Origin: CBDFKF01 sp965248765
GTDB lineage: Bacteria > Pseudomonadota > Alphaproteobacteria > VGEJ01
Assembly: GCA_965248765.1 (NCBI GenBank)
Contig: CBDFKF010000004.1
Coordinates: forward strand, 682,001-746,000
Length of the DNA stretch: 64,000 nt
Direction: 5' to 3'
In this document: piece after piece, positions 51,685 to 58,907 of the stretch
Layout of the letters: each line of letters starts with the position of its first letter
How positions within the stretch are numbered: the first letter of the stretch is position 1
Made by a program: the position numbers and the translations under genes
The notes under the pieces: model-generated
Seen by the model: the letters and a program-made list of their open reading frames with translations, nothing else
What the model was told of the DNA's origin: nothing
Database searches by the model: none

Positions 51685-51706
51685 GGCGGCGGCGCGAATC
51701 TTGACA

Positions 51707-52564
51707 TCACCTCAAGCCTAGCGCCGCGAGCCAAGCGTCCACCTGCCCGAAGGCGTCCTGCTGCCATTGATCGGCGGTGCGCTCTCCGAGCACGTCGGGA
51801 CGGTCGACGAACCGCCGCACGCTGGTCGGCCCGAAATCGTCCAGATGGCGGAACTTCGCCGCGATATGTAGATAGCCCGTCCTCGCCGTCTCGAAGTCGA
51901 GGAGCGGCCTCGTTGCCGCAACGAGGGCGTCGACGCCGGCCGGGAAGTTTCGGATGCTGTAGTAAATATCGTAGGCGTCCTTTTGCTTGAACCGATTCGT
52001 GATGGCATAGCCCTTCATGGCCAGTAGTGCCGGAATGGACGCGACGGCGATTTGAACGCGGTTGCCCCCGCCGTCGGGCATATCGCCGTCGATAGCGACG
52101 AGCTGATAGAACCTCAGGGCAAGGTCGGCGCCGTCAGCGCGCTGCACGGCGAAATTGGCCACGAGCGGAGGCGCGTTCCTTGCGATCGTGGCGTCGCGCG
52201 GCATCAGGAAGTCGACGACGACATCGATGTCCGCTCCGCCGCCGCGAGCGGGCACGGTGCGCACAAGCTGAAAGCGGGGCAGATGCTCCCGCTGGTGGTA
52301 GCCCTGCTTCAGGAGCGACTCGACAAGCTGCGCGTACTCGCCATCCCCCAGAGCTTCCGCATCCAGACTCAGATCCACGTCCAAGCTTCCGACATGTGGC
52401 ATATCGGCTTCGCTCAGCAGCAGCCAGGGAACGGCGCCGCCTATCACGGCGAACTTGCCCTTGTAGCTCCCGAGGACTTGGCCAATCTCGAGCAGCACCG
52501 ATTTGACCGCGACCGTGGTGCGGTCATCGTAGTCGGAGGCGTATTGCGGCTCTACTTCAGCCAT
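51707..52564 (-). CDS. Nucleotidyltransferase, AbiEii-like toxin
   Basis: 285 residues. FAVIGGAVPWLLL and SLDVDLSLD are the GG...DxD elements of a minimal nucleotidyltransferase fold, and the later AMKGYAITNRFKQKDAYDIYYSIRNF with a central K-D-x-x-D pattern matches AbiEii/AbiGii-type proteins. AbiEii toxins modify tRNA 3' ends in known cases. It overlaps the end of the AbiEi-like gene by 13 nt, the normal order (antitoxin first). Confidence 0.82.
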   Translation of the reverse strand: MAEVEPQYASDYDDRTTVAVKSVLLEIGQVLGSYKGKFAVIGGAVPWLLLSEADMPHVGSLDVDLSLDAEALGDGEYAQLVESLLKQGYHQREHLPRFQLVRTVPARGGGADIDVVVDFLMPRDATIARNAPPLVANFAVQRADGADLALRFYQLVAIDGDMPDGGGNRVQIAVASIPALLAMKGYAITNRFKQKDAYDIYYSIRNFPAGVDALVAATRPLLDFETARTGYLHIAAKFRHLDDFGPTSVRRFVDRPDVLGERTADQWQQDAFGQVDAWLAALGLR

Positions 52565-53658
52565 GGGAAGAACGCCCCCGCCAAGTGTCCCGCCGCCTCC
52601 TGCTCGCGATCACTGCCGTCCCAGAGATCGAGATAGGTCACGATTGGGCTGGTGCAGAACACGTTCGGCACCGGTTCGCTCGCGTCGTCGAACAGGCTCT
52701 CATCTGTTGGGACGCGCAGGACCACATTCTCGCCCCTTGCGGCGGGCGCCAGCTCCAACCCCTCTTTCAGCACCTCGGCGCCGGGTTCGTCGGCATAGAA
52801 CGTTTGGGTGCCGCTCCGGCTGAAGGGCGCAAGCCACTGCGCCGAGGAGTGCAGCGAGTAGATCGCGCGCGGGCGCTCAGGGTCCGGGTTAAGCTTGCCC
52901 CGCAGCCGCTCGTCAAGCTGCCTTCCATGGAGATGGGTGTATCCGGTGATGGACTGGCCGGCCGGGCGGCGATAGTTCTCGCGCCACGTTTGCAGCAGGG
53001 CGTCCGGCTGGATGAGAACGGCACCGTCATCCCCGGCCTCGAGCCATTCCCGTTCCAGCAGAGCCTTGCGGACATTGCTCACATGGCCGTAGCTCGCATT
53101 GGCCTGTGCGGCCAGCTCGGCGACGCGCCATGCTCGATTCGGGTCGCGCAGCAGGACGCGCAATATGGCTGCCGCCTTCGGGGTGAAGATGGAGCGCAGC
53201 GCACGGGTCTCGGAGCGCGGCCTGTCTGCGACGGCGCGCTCAATGTAGACGGTGTCGAACGCGAGCCGCGCGTTCCCGGCAAGATCGAGGTAGGCGACAT
53301 CGTGGTCGGTGCAGATGGCGCGCGACTCCGGAGACAGGTAAGGGCTGACAAGCATAGGAATGAGGCGGCGTGCGGCGTGCGCTTCACCTGATTGGCGCAA
53401 TCGCGCCACGCAGCTCTCGAGCTGATAGACCCCCGAACGGACAAAGCGGGGGGCGCCGTTCGACTTCACCTCGACGACGAGCGCACAGTTCCCGCCGGGG
53501 TAGCTCAAATCAATCAGCTCATCGACACCGTAGGCGCGGGCGATCCCGCTGACACCGACCGACTCGACCTCCACGCTCGGTACGTCGCCGAGCAGGTCGC
53601 GAACCGCATCCACGGCGCGGATCTCCAGTGAATTCACCTTTGTGGATCGTTTCAGCAT
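52552..53658 (-). CDS. AbiEi-like antitoxin/regulator (type IV TA)
   Basis: 368 residues. An N-terminal PD-(D/E)xK-like stretch (ELIDLSYPGGNCALVVEVKS, Asp...Glu-Val-Lys) precedes a winged-helix region (AAILRVLLRDPNRAWRVAELAAQANASYGHVSNVRKALL, about 165-205) and a C-terminal domain with PTDESLFDDA and SPIVTYLDLW. The wHTH and gene order match AbiEi partners of AbiEii toxins; the VEVKS segment may be structural only. AT-rich DNA just upstream (ATATATGGTTTATAG) is a likely promoter. Confidence 0.72.
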   Translation of the reverse strand: MLKRSTKVNSLEIRAVDAVRDLLGDVPSVEVESVGVSGIARAYGVDELIDLSYPGGNCALVVEVKSNGAPRFVRSGVYQLESCVARLRQSGEAHAARRLIPMLVSPYLSPESRAICTDHDVAYLDLAGNARLAFDTVYIERAVADRPRSETRALRSIFTPKAAAILRVLLRDPNRAWRVAELAAQANASYGHVSNVRKALLEREWLEAGDDGAVLIQPDALLQTWRENYRRPAGQSITGYTHLHGRQLDERLRGKLNPDPERPRAIYSLHSSAQWLAPFSRSGTQTFYADEPGAEVLKEGLELAPAARGENVVLRVPTDESLFDDASEPVPNVFCTSPIVTYLDLWDGSDREQEAAGHLAGAFFPWLK

Positions 53659-53861
53659 GTGCTGAATATATGGTTTATAGTGAAATTCTCAAGGAGGTTC
53701 CCACTCAATAGTCCCAACATGATGCGCGACAGTGACGTCCACGGACGTACTGCCGACATCGACTCCGAAGTGTCTGTGGGGCGCGCGGGCATACCGGGCG
53801 TCGCGGATATCGCGGCTGAAATGCCCGGGCCGCGGCTCATAGCCGAGATCGGGGCAGAGCC

Positions 53862-54290
53862 TCACCGCTCACGTGCAGCAAATGGGTCCAAGGCCGCGAT
53901 GCCGAGTGGCGCGAAGTGACGCAGATTTCGCGTCAGGAGGCTCAGCCCACGGCTTGCGGCGGTGGCCGCAATGGCAACATCGGCGAAGCCAGAGCTATGC
54001 CCGCCCGCGCTCGCCTTGTCCGTCAGGTCTCCCGCCTCGCGGGCGGCGGCCACATCGAACGGCAGCACGCGCGCGCCATAGAGATGCAGCACGAGCTCGA
54101 GCCAATCAGCGAGACCGGCGGCCCTGACAGCCGAGCCGGTGCGCTTCATCTTGGCGATGCCGTCAGAGACCTCGGCCACGGTAATGGCCGACAGGAACAG
54201 CTCGTCGGAGTGCGCATCCATCCACTCGATCAACGCGGGCGCGCGGGCGCGACGACCGGGCGCCGTCAAGGACAGCACATCGGTATACAC
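53862..54290 (-). CDS. vapC: PIN-domain toxin (VapC-like) with altered N-terminus
   Basis: 142 residues from GTG 54290 with AGGAGG 6 nt upstream. SAITVAEVSDGIAKM carries the conserved Glu and GFADVAIAATAASRGLSLLTRNLRHF the later Asp pair of PIN nucleases. The first strand reads VYTDVLS where VapC normally has (Y)LDTNVLS: either the first catalytic Asp is replaced or two codons are lost. Activity is therefore uncertain. Directly downstream of the Phd-type antitoxin gene. Confidence 0.75.
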   Translation of the reverse strand: MYTDVLSLTAPGRRARAPALIEWMDAHSDELFLSAITVAEVSDGIAKMKRTGSAVRAAGLADWLELVLHLYGARVLPFDVAAAREAGDLTDKASAGGHSSGFADVAIAATAASRGLSLLTRNLRHFAPLGIAALDPFAARER

Positions 54291-54300
54291 GAGGACCCTC

Positions 54301-54549
54301 CTAAAGCTCGACCTGTCGGGCCGGGCTCTTGTCGCGCGGCGGCAGGTCACTGTCTACCTCTGCCAAAGGGCAGGACAACAGAAGGCGGCCGAAGGACGGG
54401 ACATCGCGGAGGCGCTGCCATTCAGCGATGCCGATAAGGACAGCACGGGGCTTGCCGTGGCGGGTGATGACGGCAACCTCACCGGCGGCGGCTTCCTCTA
54501 CAAGCGCGGACAGCTTGGCCTTGGCCTCGCGCAACTGAACCTCTCGCAT
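54301..54549 (-). CDS. Phd/YefM-type antitoxin
   Basis: 82 residues: MREVQLREAKAKLSALVEEAAAGEVAVITRHGKPRAVLIGIAEWQRL is a complete Phd/YefM DNA-binding domain; the acidic C-terminal tail would wrap the PIN toxin. First gene of the pair. It likely represses its own promoter in 54550-54600 (AT-rich ACTAAATTAAAA on the complementary side). Confidence 0.82.
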   Translation of the reverse strand: MREVQLREAKAKLSALVEEAAAGEVAVITRHGKPRAVLIGIAEWQRLRDVPSFGRLLLSCPLAEVDSDLPPRDKSPARQVEL

Positions 54550-54638
54550 GGTTACCTCCCAAAACGCACCACAGTAGTCATACTAAATTAAAACCAGGCG
54601 ACCAGCAACGCGCCGCGGCGCGGCCCAGGCACAACATC

Positions 54639-54666
54639 CCCACAGGTGGGTGTGTCCACCTGTGGG
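54639..54666. terminator. CCAC/GTGG hairpin (c), nested in a longer dyad
   Basis: CCCACAGGTGG (54639-54649), GTGTGT loop, CCACCTGTGGG (54656-54666): perfect 11 bp. GC-rich outer arms (CGCCGCGGCGCG on both sides, about 54611-54622 and 54672-54684) extend the dyad. Located at the 3' end of the 141-aa gene. Confidence 0.7.
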
Positions 54667-54686
54667 CGTGTGCGCCGCGGCGCGCC

Positions 54687-55112
54687 TTACGGCGGGCGCT
54701 CGGCCGCGGCCATGAGCCCGTGATGCGCCGCGGCGCGGGCGTACAGGGTTTCGCGGCTATCGCGCGCGGTCGGCCGCCAATCCTTGTGGTGCGCATCACG
54801 CGGCCAATCACAGATCTCCTCGCCGCTGATGCGGCCGAAGACATAGGACCACAGGACGTAGGAGCCGCAGGAAACCCGCCCGGGCCGGGCCTCGTCGAGG
54901 GCCTGGAGCCAGCGCCGGGTCGGCACGTCATCCAGGGTGAAATCGATGTCGGCGTCGCTCGCGTAGTCCCACACCTGCCACAGATAGCGTGAGCTGTTGC
55001 GCAGCACCGTCCACGGTGGGCCGCGCCACCACACCCGGAGCGCGATGGCCCGGCGCGCCGGCGTCGCGCGCAGGGGATTGGCGACATTAGGAATGAACGT
55101 GCCGCGCCACAT
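54687..55112 (-). CDS. Hypothetical protein following the second AbiEii-like gene
   Basis: 141 residues from ATG 55112; Trp-rich (RVWWRGPPWTVLRNSSRYLWQVWDYASD; CDWPRDAHHKDWRP). The frame is open 12 codons further upstream without ATG. It follows the nucleotidyltransferase gene by 35 nt on the same strand. No family recognised; it may be the partner of that gene or a host-element protein. Confidence 0.55.
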   Translation of the reverse strand: MWRGTFIPNVANPLRATPARRAIALRVWWRGPPWTVLRNSSRYLWQVWDYASDADIDFTLDDVPTRRWLQALDEARPGRVSCGSYVLWSYVFGRISGEEICDWPRDAHHKDWRPTARDSRETLYARAAAHHGLMAAAERPP

Positions 55113-55147
55113 GGTGAGCTCGGGCCGCGGGTCATAGCCGAGCTCGC

Positions 55148-55753
55148 TCAGCGCTCCATCCCCCGCTGCGGCTGCAGCGTCGCGGCAAAGCGGCGCAAGG
55201 TCATGCGGGCCGCGCGCGGCAGCTCGGCCGCGATCGCCGGCGGCGGATCCGCCAGGGCCCGTCGGATATCCGCCCGCCGGCGATCCTGCCTGACGAGCAC
55301 GTGGGCCGCCTGCCGCCCCCAGCCCGGCCAGGCGCGCAACGCCGCCGCCAGATCGAGGTAATCGTTGCCGTCCTCACGGTTGAGGCAGGCCGCCATTTTC
55401 GATGCTATCAGATCCACCGGGTGCGCCACCGCGACACCGTTCGCGGCCGTGATCGGCGGCCGACTCGGCAGCGGCACCAGGTGACCGCATTCCATCACTG
55501 TGACGCGGACGTCGCGCTCAGCGCCGGCGATGTCGAGATCGACCAAGCCGGGGCCGCCGCGCGCGCGCGCGGCGGCAAAGGCAGGAATGCGCTTGGCGAA
55601 CGCCGGATCGACGACGGGCTGCGGGGTCGCGAAGTCGAGATCGACCGAGGTGCGGTGGGCGAGGTAGAGCGCCATCGCGGTGCCGCCATAGAGCCTGAGA
55701 TCGCCGGGCAGCGGCTGCAATTGGTCCCACAGCGCGCGCAGGTCAGCATCCAT
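55148..55753 (-). CDS. Second nucleotidyltransferase, AbiEii-like
   Basis: 201 residues from ATG 55753. LRLYGGTAMALYLAHRTSVDLDF gives the GG(S/T)...DLDF signature; VDLIASKMAACLNREDGNDYLDLAAAL provides the K...RxxxxDxxD part typical of AbiEii-like proteins. It is not closely similar to the gene at 51707-52564. No AbiEi-type gene precedes it, so it may be an orphan or use the downstream gene. Confidence 0.75.
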   Translation of the reverse strand: MDADLRALWDQLQPLPGDLRLYGGTAMALYLAHRTSVDLDFATPQPVVDPAFAKRIPAFAAARARGGPGLVDLDIAGAERDVRVTVMECGHLVPLPSRPPITAANGVAVAHPVDLIASKMAACLNREDGNDYLDLAAALRAWPGWGRQAAHVLVRQDRRRADIRRALADPPPAIAAELPRAARMTLRRFAATLQPQRGMER

Positions 55754-55845
55754 GCACTCGCTATGACTCGGTTCCGCACGCCGCCGCTCGCGCATGTGCT
55801 GCTCTCCTCATTGTGCGGGCGGGCGCCGGTGCGGCGCCTCGAGGC

Positions 55846-55891
55846 GTCCACATGTCCACCTGTGGCCGTGCCCTCCTATGGACATGTGGAC
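55846..55891. repeat. CCAC/GTGG hairpin (d)
   Basis: GTCCACATGTCCA (55846-55858) pairs perfectly with TGGACATGTGGAC (55879-55891), 20-nt loop. It stands in the divergent gap between the second AbiEii-like gene and the third relaxase, so here it is not at a gene end. Confidence 0.75.
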
Positions 55892-56035
55892 ATCCGGATA
55901 TTAGTCGTGCCCGCGCGCCTAATCGAGGGTCTGGCCGCGCCCGGCAGCGACGCGCCGCGCGATGTCGGCCATGCGCGGGCTCATATAGCGGGTGGCGGCG
56001 GCGGCGCCGCGGCCGAGCATAAGGAGAGAGTTTCA

Positions 56036-56286
56036 ATGACGTTGGGTCGGGGCAGTCTCTTGCTCGAGGATGAAATCGATCGCCTGCGCATGGGCCGCTA
56101 TGCGGGTGAGGAAGGTGAGGAGCGGCGTTTGTGGTCGGGTGCCGATTTCCAGGTCAGACTGCCCGGGTTGCGCAATGCGCTGGGCCCTAGCCTTGGCACC
56201 TGGCTTGGCATGCCGGCGGTGCGCTCAAGTGGCAGCGAGCGGCGAAGAGCTGGTGGGCGCCGCTGGGCTCGGCCGCGGCCGAGCGT
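56036..56286 (+). pseudogene. N-terminal extension of the MobA/MobL relaxase, separated by a frameshift
   Basis: ATG 56036 with AAGGAGAGAG upstream starts MTLGRGSLLLEDEIDRLRMG... to TWLGMPA near 56220. In the relaxase frame the text resumes as ALKWQRAAKSWWAPLGSAAAERV right before the relaxase start. One lost G (GCGGTGCG for GCGGGTGCG) would join the two, so the original gene probably began at 56036. Confidence 0.55.
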
Positions 56287-58074
56287 GTGGCCACGCGCTA
56301 TGCCCGCGCGCCCGCGCCGATGCGCGCGCCCGCGCCTGGTGCCAAACCGCCCGGCACCGCGGCGGCGCATCAGCGCTACATCGAGCGCGAGGGCGCCGCC
56401 GAAGAAAGCGACGGCACGGTGTATTCGCGCGGCACCATCGGCGAGGACACGGCCGAGCGCGCGGCGTTCTGGAACACCGTAGAGGCGCGGGAACGGGCCG
56501 ACGGTCTGGTGCAGTGCCGGGTGATCGCGGAGCTGCCGCACGAGGCCTCGGTGAAAGCGCGACGGCGCATCGCCGATAGCTTTCTCGCGGTGTTCACCGA
56601 ACGCGGCCTCCCGGGCCACGTCGTCATACATCGGCCCGATGGTGAACGCGCCGCGGGCGCCGGCGACCCGCGCAACGTACACTTACACCTCGTTTATCAT
56701 GATCGGCCGACGGAGCGTATGGGTGGACAGACCTCCTTCGCTGAGCGCAAGGACCGCGAGGCGCGCGGGCCGCGTTGGATCCGACACTTGCGCGCCCGCT
56801 ACGCCGTGGCCTGCAACCGGGAGCTCGCCCGCGAGGGTTGCGACAAACGCTACCACCCGGGGAGCTATGCCTCGCTCGGCATCGACAAGGTGCCACAGCG
56901 TCATCTCGGCCCGGTGATGGCCGCGTTCGAGCGTCAGGGGCGCGTGACCCGCACCGGCGCGGTAAACCTGGTGTGCGAACGAGAGTGGGAGCGCCGGCAG
57001 GGGCTTCAACGCGCGCACGCCACCTCGCGGGTGATCACTGGCGCCCTGTCGCGGCTGATCGCCGCGCCGCCGCCGCTCGGTCTGATCTCGGCCCCGGCCT
57101 GGCAACGCTACGCCGCCAAGGTGGCGGCCTTCGCCGCTGCCGACGAGGCCGACGCCGATGGCATCGAGCCGGCGCTTAGCGCCCGCGACGCAGCGGGACG
57201 ACGACGACGGGCCGAGCGGCTGCGGGCCTATGCCGAGCGGGCCCAAGCGGCGCCGCGCTGTAACGTCGCGCGCCGCCGCCGCTGGGCTGAGGTCGAGCGC
57301 ACGGCGGCACGCTTTCTCGAGGCGTACCACACGCCGCCGGCGGCCAGGCCAGGGCGCTCCCTTGAGCGCCACGGCCGCGAGGCGGCGGCGTGTGAGCGCC
57401 GCTTTCATGCCGCGCGGCTGATGGACCGGCGCGCCCAAGTGGTGGCCGCGCTCGACGGTGTTCCGGCGACGGCCCGACCGAGCGGTCGCGCCTGGCAGAA
57501 CGCCCAGCTGGCCGCCCAGGCGACAGCTGAGCGGGCGGCGCACCAGGCCGCGGCGCTGCATGACCGGCTCGCCGCCGGGCTCGCCGCCGACTTGGCCCGG
57601 TTCTACGTCGATGGCGAGGAGGCATCCCGGAACCTGGCCCGCGCCGTCGAGGCGGGCCAGAGCCCGGGCGATCTCTTACGGCTCGACCCGGCCGCCCTCG
57701 GGCCGCTGCGCGGTGCCGCCGCACCGCCTGTCGCGGCGACGGACGCCAGCGTCCGGCGTCTGTTGGCGGCGCGCGCGCGGGCCCGGGAGCGGGCCCAGGA
57801 GGCCGAGGCCGTGACGCGCTCGATGATGCGGACCGAGCGCCCAGGCCACCTCGACCTCGCGATCGAGACCCCGGGGCGGGCGCGGGCCCAGCGCCGCGAG
57901 CGGCGGCGGCGCTTGGCCGAGCTCGACGCGATCGATCTTGCGATCAACGCCAATCCGACCGCGCTCCGGCTTGCCGTGCGCGCAGGGTTGGCCGAAGAGG
58001 TGCGCGGGCGCGCCCGGGCGGCGCGGCGGCGGCAAGCGCGGGTAGCCCAGCGCGCGACGTTACAGCGCGACTGA
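56287..58074 (+). CDS. MobA/MobL-type relaxase
   Basis: 595 residues from GTG 56287. Core: EDTAERAAFWNTVEARERADG, VQCRVIAELPHEASVKARRRI and NVHLHLVYHDRP (HxH metal site), with GHVVIHRPDG before it: the MobA/MobL (MobQ-like) fold. Then RELAREGCDKRYHPGSYASLGIDKVPQRHLGP is the conserved post-core segment. The C-terminal ~350 residues are Ala/Arg-rich helices. A tyrosine (QRYIEREG) near the N-terminus may be the nicking residue. Relaxase core intact; the N-terminal extension is split off by a frameshift. Confidence 0.82.
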   Translation: MATRYARAPAPMRAPAPGAKPPGTAAAHQRYIEREGAAEESDGTVYSRGTIGEDTAERAAFWNTVEARERADGLVQCRVIAELPHEASVKARRRIADSFLAVFTERGLPGHVVIHRPDGERAAGAGDPRNVHLHLVYHDRPTERMGGQTSFAERKDREARGPRWIRHLRARYAVACNRELAREGCDKRYHPGSYASLGIDKVPQRHLGPVMAAFERQGRVTRTGAVNLVCEREWERRQGLQRAHATSRVITGALSRLIAAPPPLGLISAPAWQRYAAKVAAFAAADEADADGIEPALSARDAAGRRRRAERLRAYAERAQAAPRCNVARRRRWAEVERTAARFLEAYHTPPAARPGRSLERHGREAAACERRFHAARLMDRRAQVVAALDGVPATARPSGRAWQNAQLAAQATAERAAHQAAALHDRLAAGLAADLARFYVDGEEASRNLARAVEAGQSPGDLLRLDPAALGPLRGAAAPPVAATDASVRRLLAARARARERAQEAEAVTRSMMRTERPGHLDLAIETPGRARAQRRERRRRLAELDAIDLAINANPTALRLAVRAGLAEEVRGRARAARRRQARVAQRATLQRD

Positions 58075-58078
58075 GCGG

Positions 58079-58385
58079 TCAGCCGGCGGCGAAGCGGCGA
58101 TCGCGAGGCCGCGCGATCGCCGAGCCCGCGCCCGCGCCCGGCGGACGCACCAGCGGATCATGCTCCAGGTTGTGGAGCGCACAGGTCAGCACCACGTAGC
58201 GCGGTTTCCGGTGGTGCGCCGTGAGGCGGTCGAGCTGTGCCTCGGCGTCGAGCGGCAACACGAAGCGGGTAGTGGCGAAGTCGTCGTAGAGCTCGACCGC
58301 CTCCCAGTTGCGCGCCCGGGCGGCAAGGTAGAGTCCGTAGACGAGCTCGGGCCGCCAGCGCGACCCATACGTTCCGCGAGAGGGC
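58079..58385 (-). pseudogene. 3' fragment of a hypothetical gene, cut at the island junction
   Basis: Reverse-strand protein-like text GTYGSRWRPELVYGLYLAARARNWEAVELYDDFATTRFVLP...HHRKPRYVVLTC ends at 58079. Upstream of about 58385 the frame runs antisense through a serA fragment, so the natural 5' part is missing. Family unknown. Confidence 0.5.
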
Positions 58386-58829
58386 ATGGAGGGGCACGGC
58401 GTCGAGAAGGTGGCCCTCGCGGCGCTACTCGAGCGCTCCGATTTCATCACCCTGCATGCGCCGCTTAGTGACGAGACGCGTGGCATGATCGACGCGGCGG
58501 CGCTTGGCAAGACGCGGGCCGGGTTGCGCATCGTCAACTGCGCGCGCGGCGGCTTGATCGTCGAGGACGACCTCGCCGCGGCGATACGGCGAGGCCACGT
58601 GGCCGCGGCGGCGCTCGACGTGTTCGCCGACGAGCCGGCGCGTGGCAACCCCCTGTTCGCGCTCGACCAAGTGATCGTGACGCCCCACATCGGCGCGGGC
58701 ACCGTGGAAGGGCAGGAAAGGCTCGCGGCCGCCATCGCCGGTCAAATGGCCGACTACCTGCTGAACGGAACGCTCACTAACGCCGTCAACGCGGCTGCCG
58801 CCGGCGGCATCGTACCGGCCAAATCGTAG
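58386..58829 (+). pseudogene. serA: D-3-phosphoglycerate dehydrogenase fragment
   Basis: 147 residues. GVEKVALAALLERSDFITLHAPLSDETRGMI, NCARGGLIVEDDL, ALDVFADEPA and VIVTPHIGAGTVEGQE are the C-terminal half of the NAD-binding domain of SerA, including the catalytic His (TPHIGA). The N-terminal ~200 residues and the regulatory C-terminal domains are missing; text stops after LTNAVNAA. A fragment left at the island's right edge. Confidence 0.82.
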
Positions 58830-58907
58830 CGCCACTCCGCCATCGAAAAGCTGGATGCCCGCCCCAGTATTCGCCAGTTGGACGTAGTCCGGAACGCCGG
58901 GACACCG

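Noticed and set aside
53659..53919. 86-codon plus-strand frame between the AbiEi-like and PIN genes.
   Set aside because: Overlaps the AbiEi promoter area and the end of the PIN gene, with no motif or convincing protein character.
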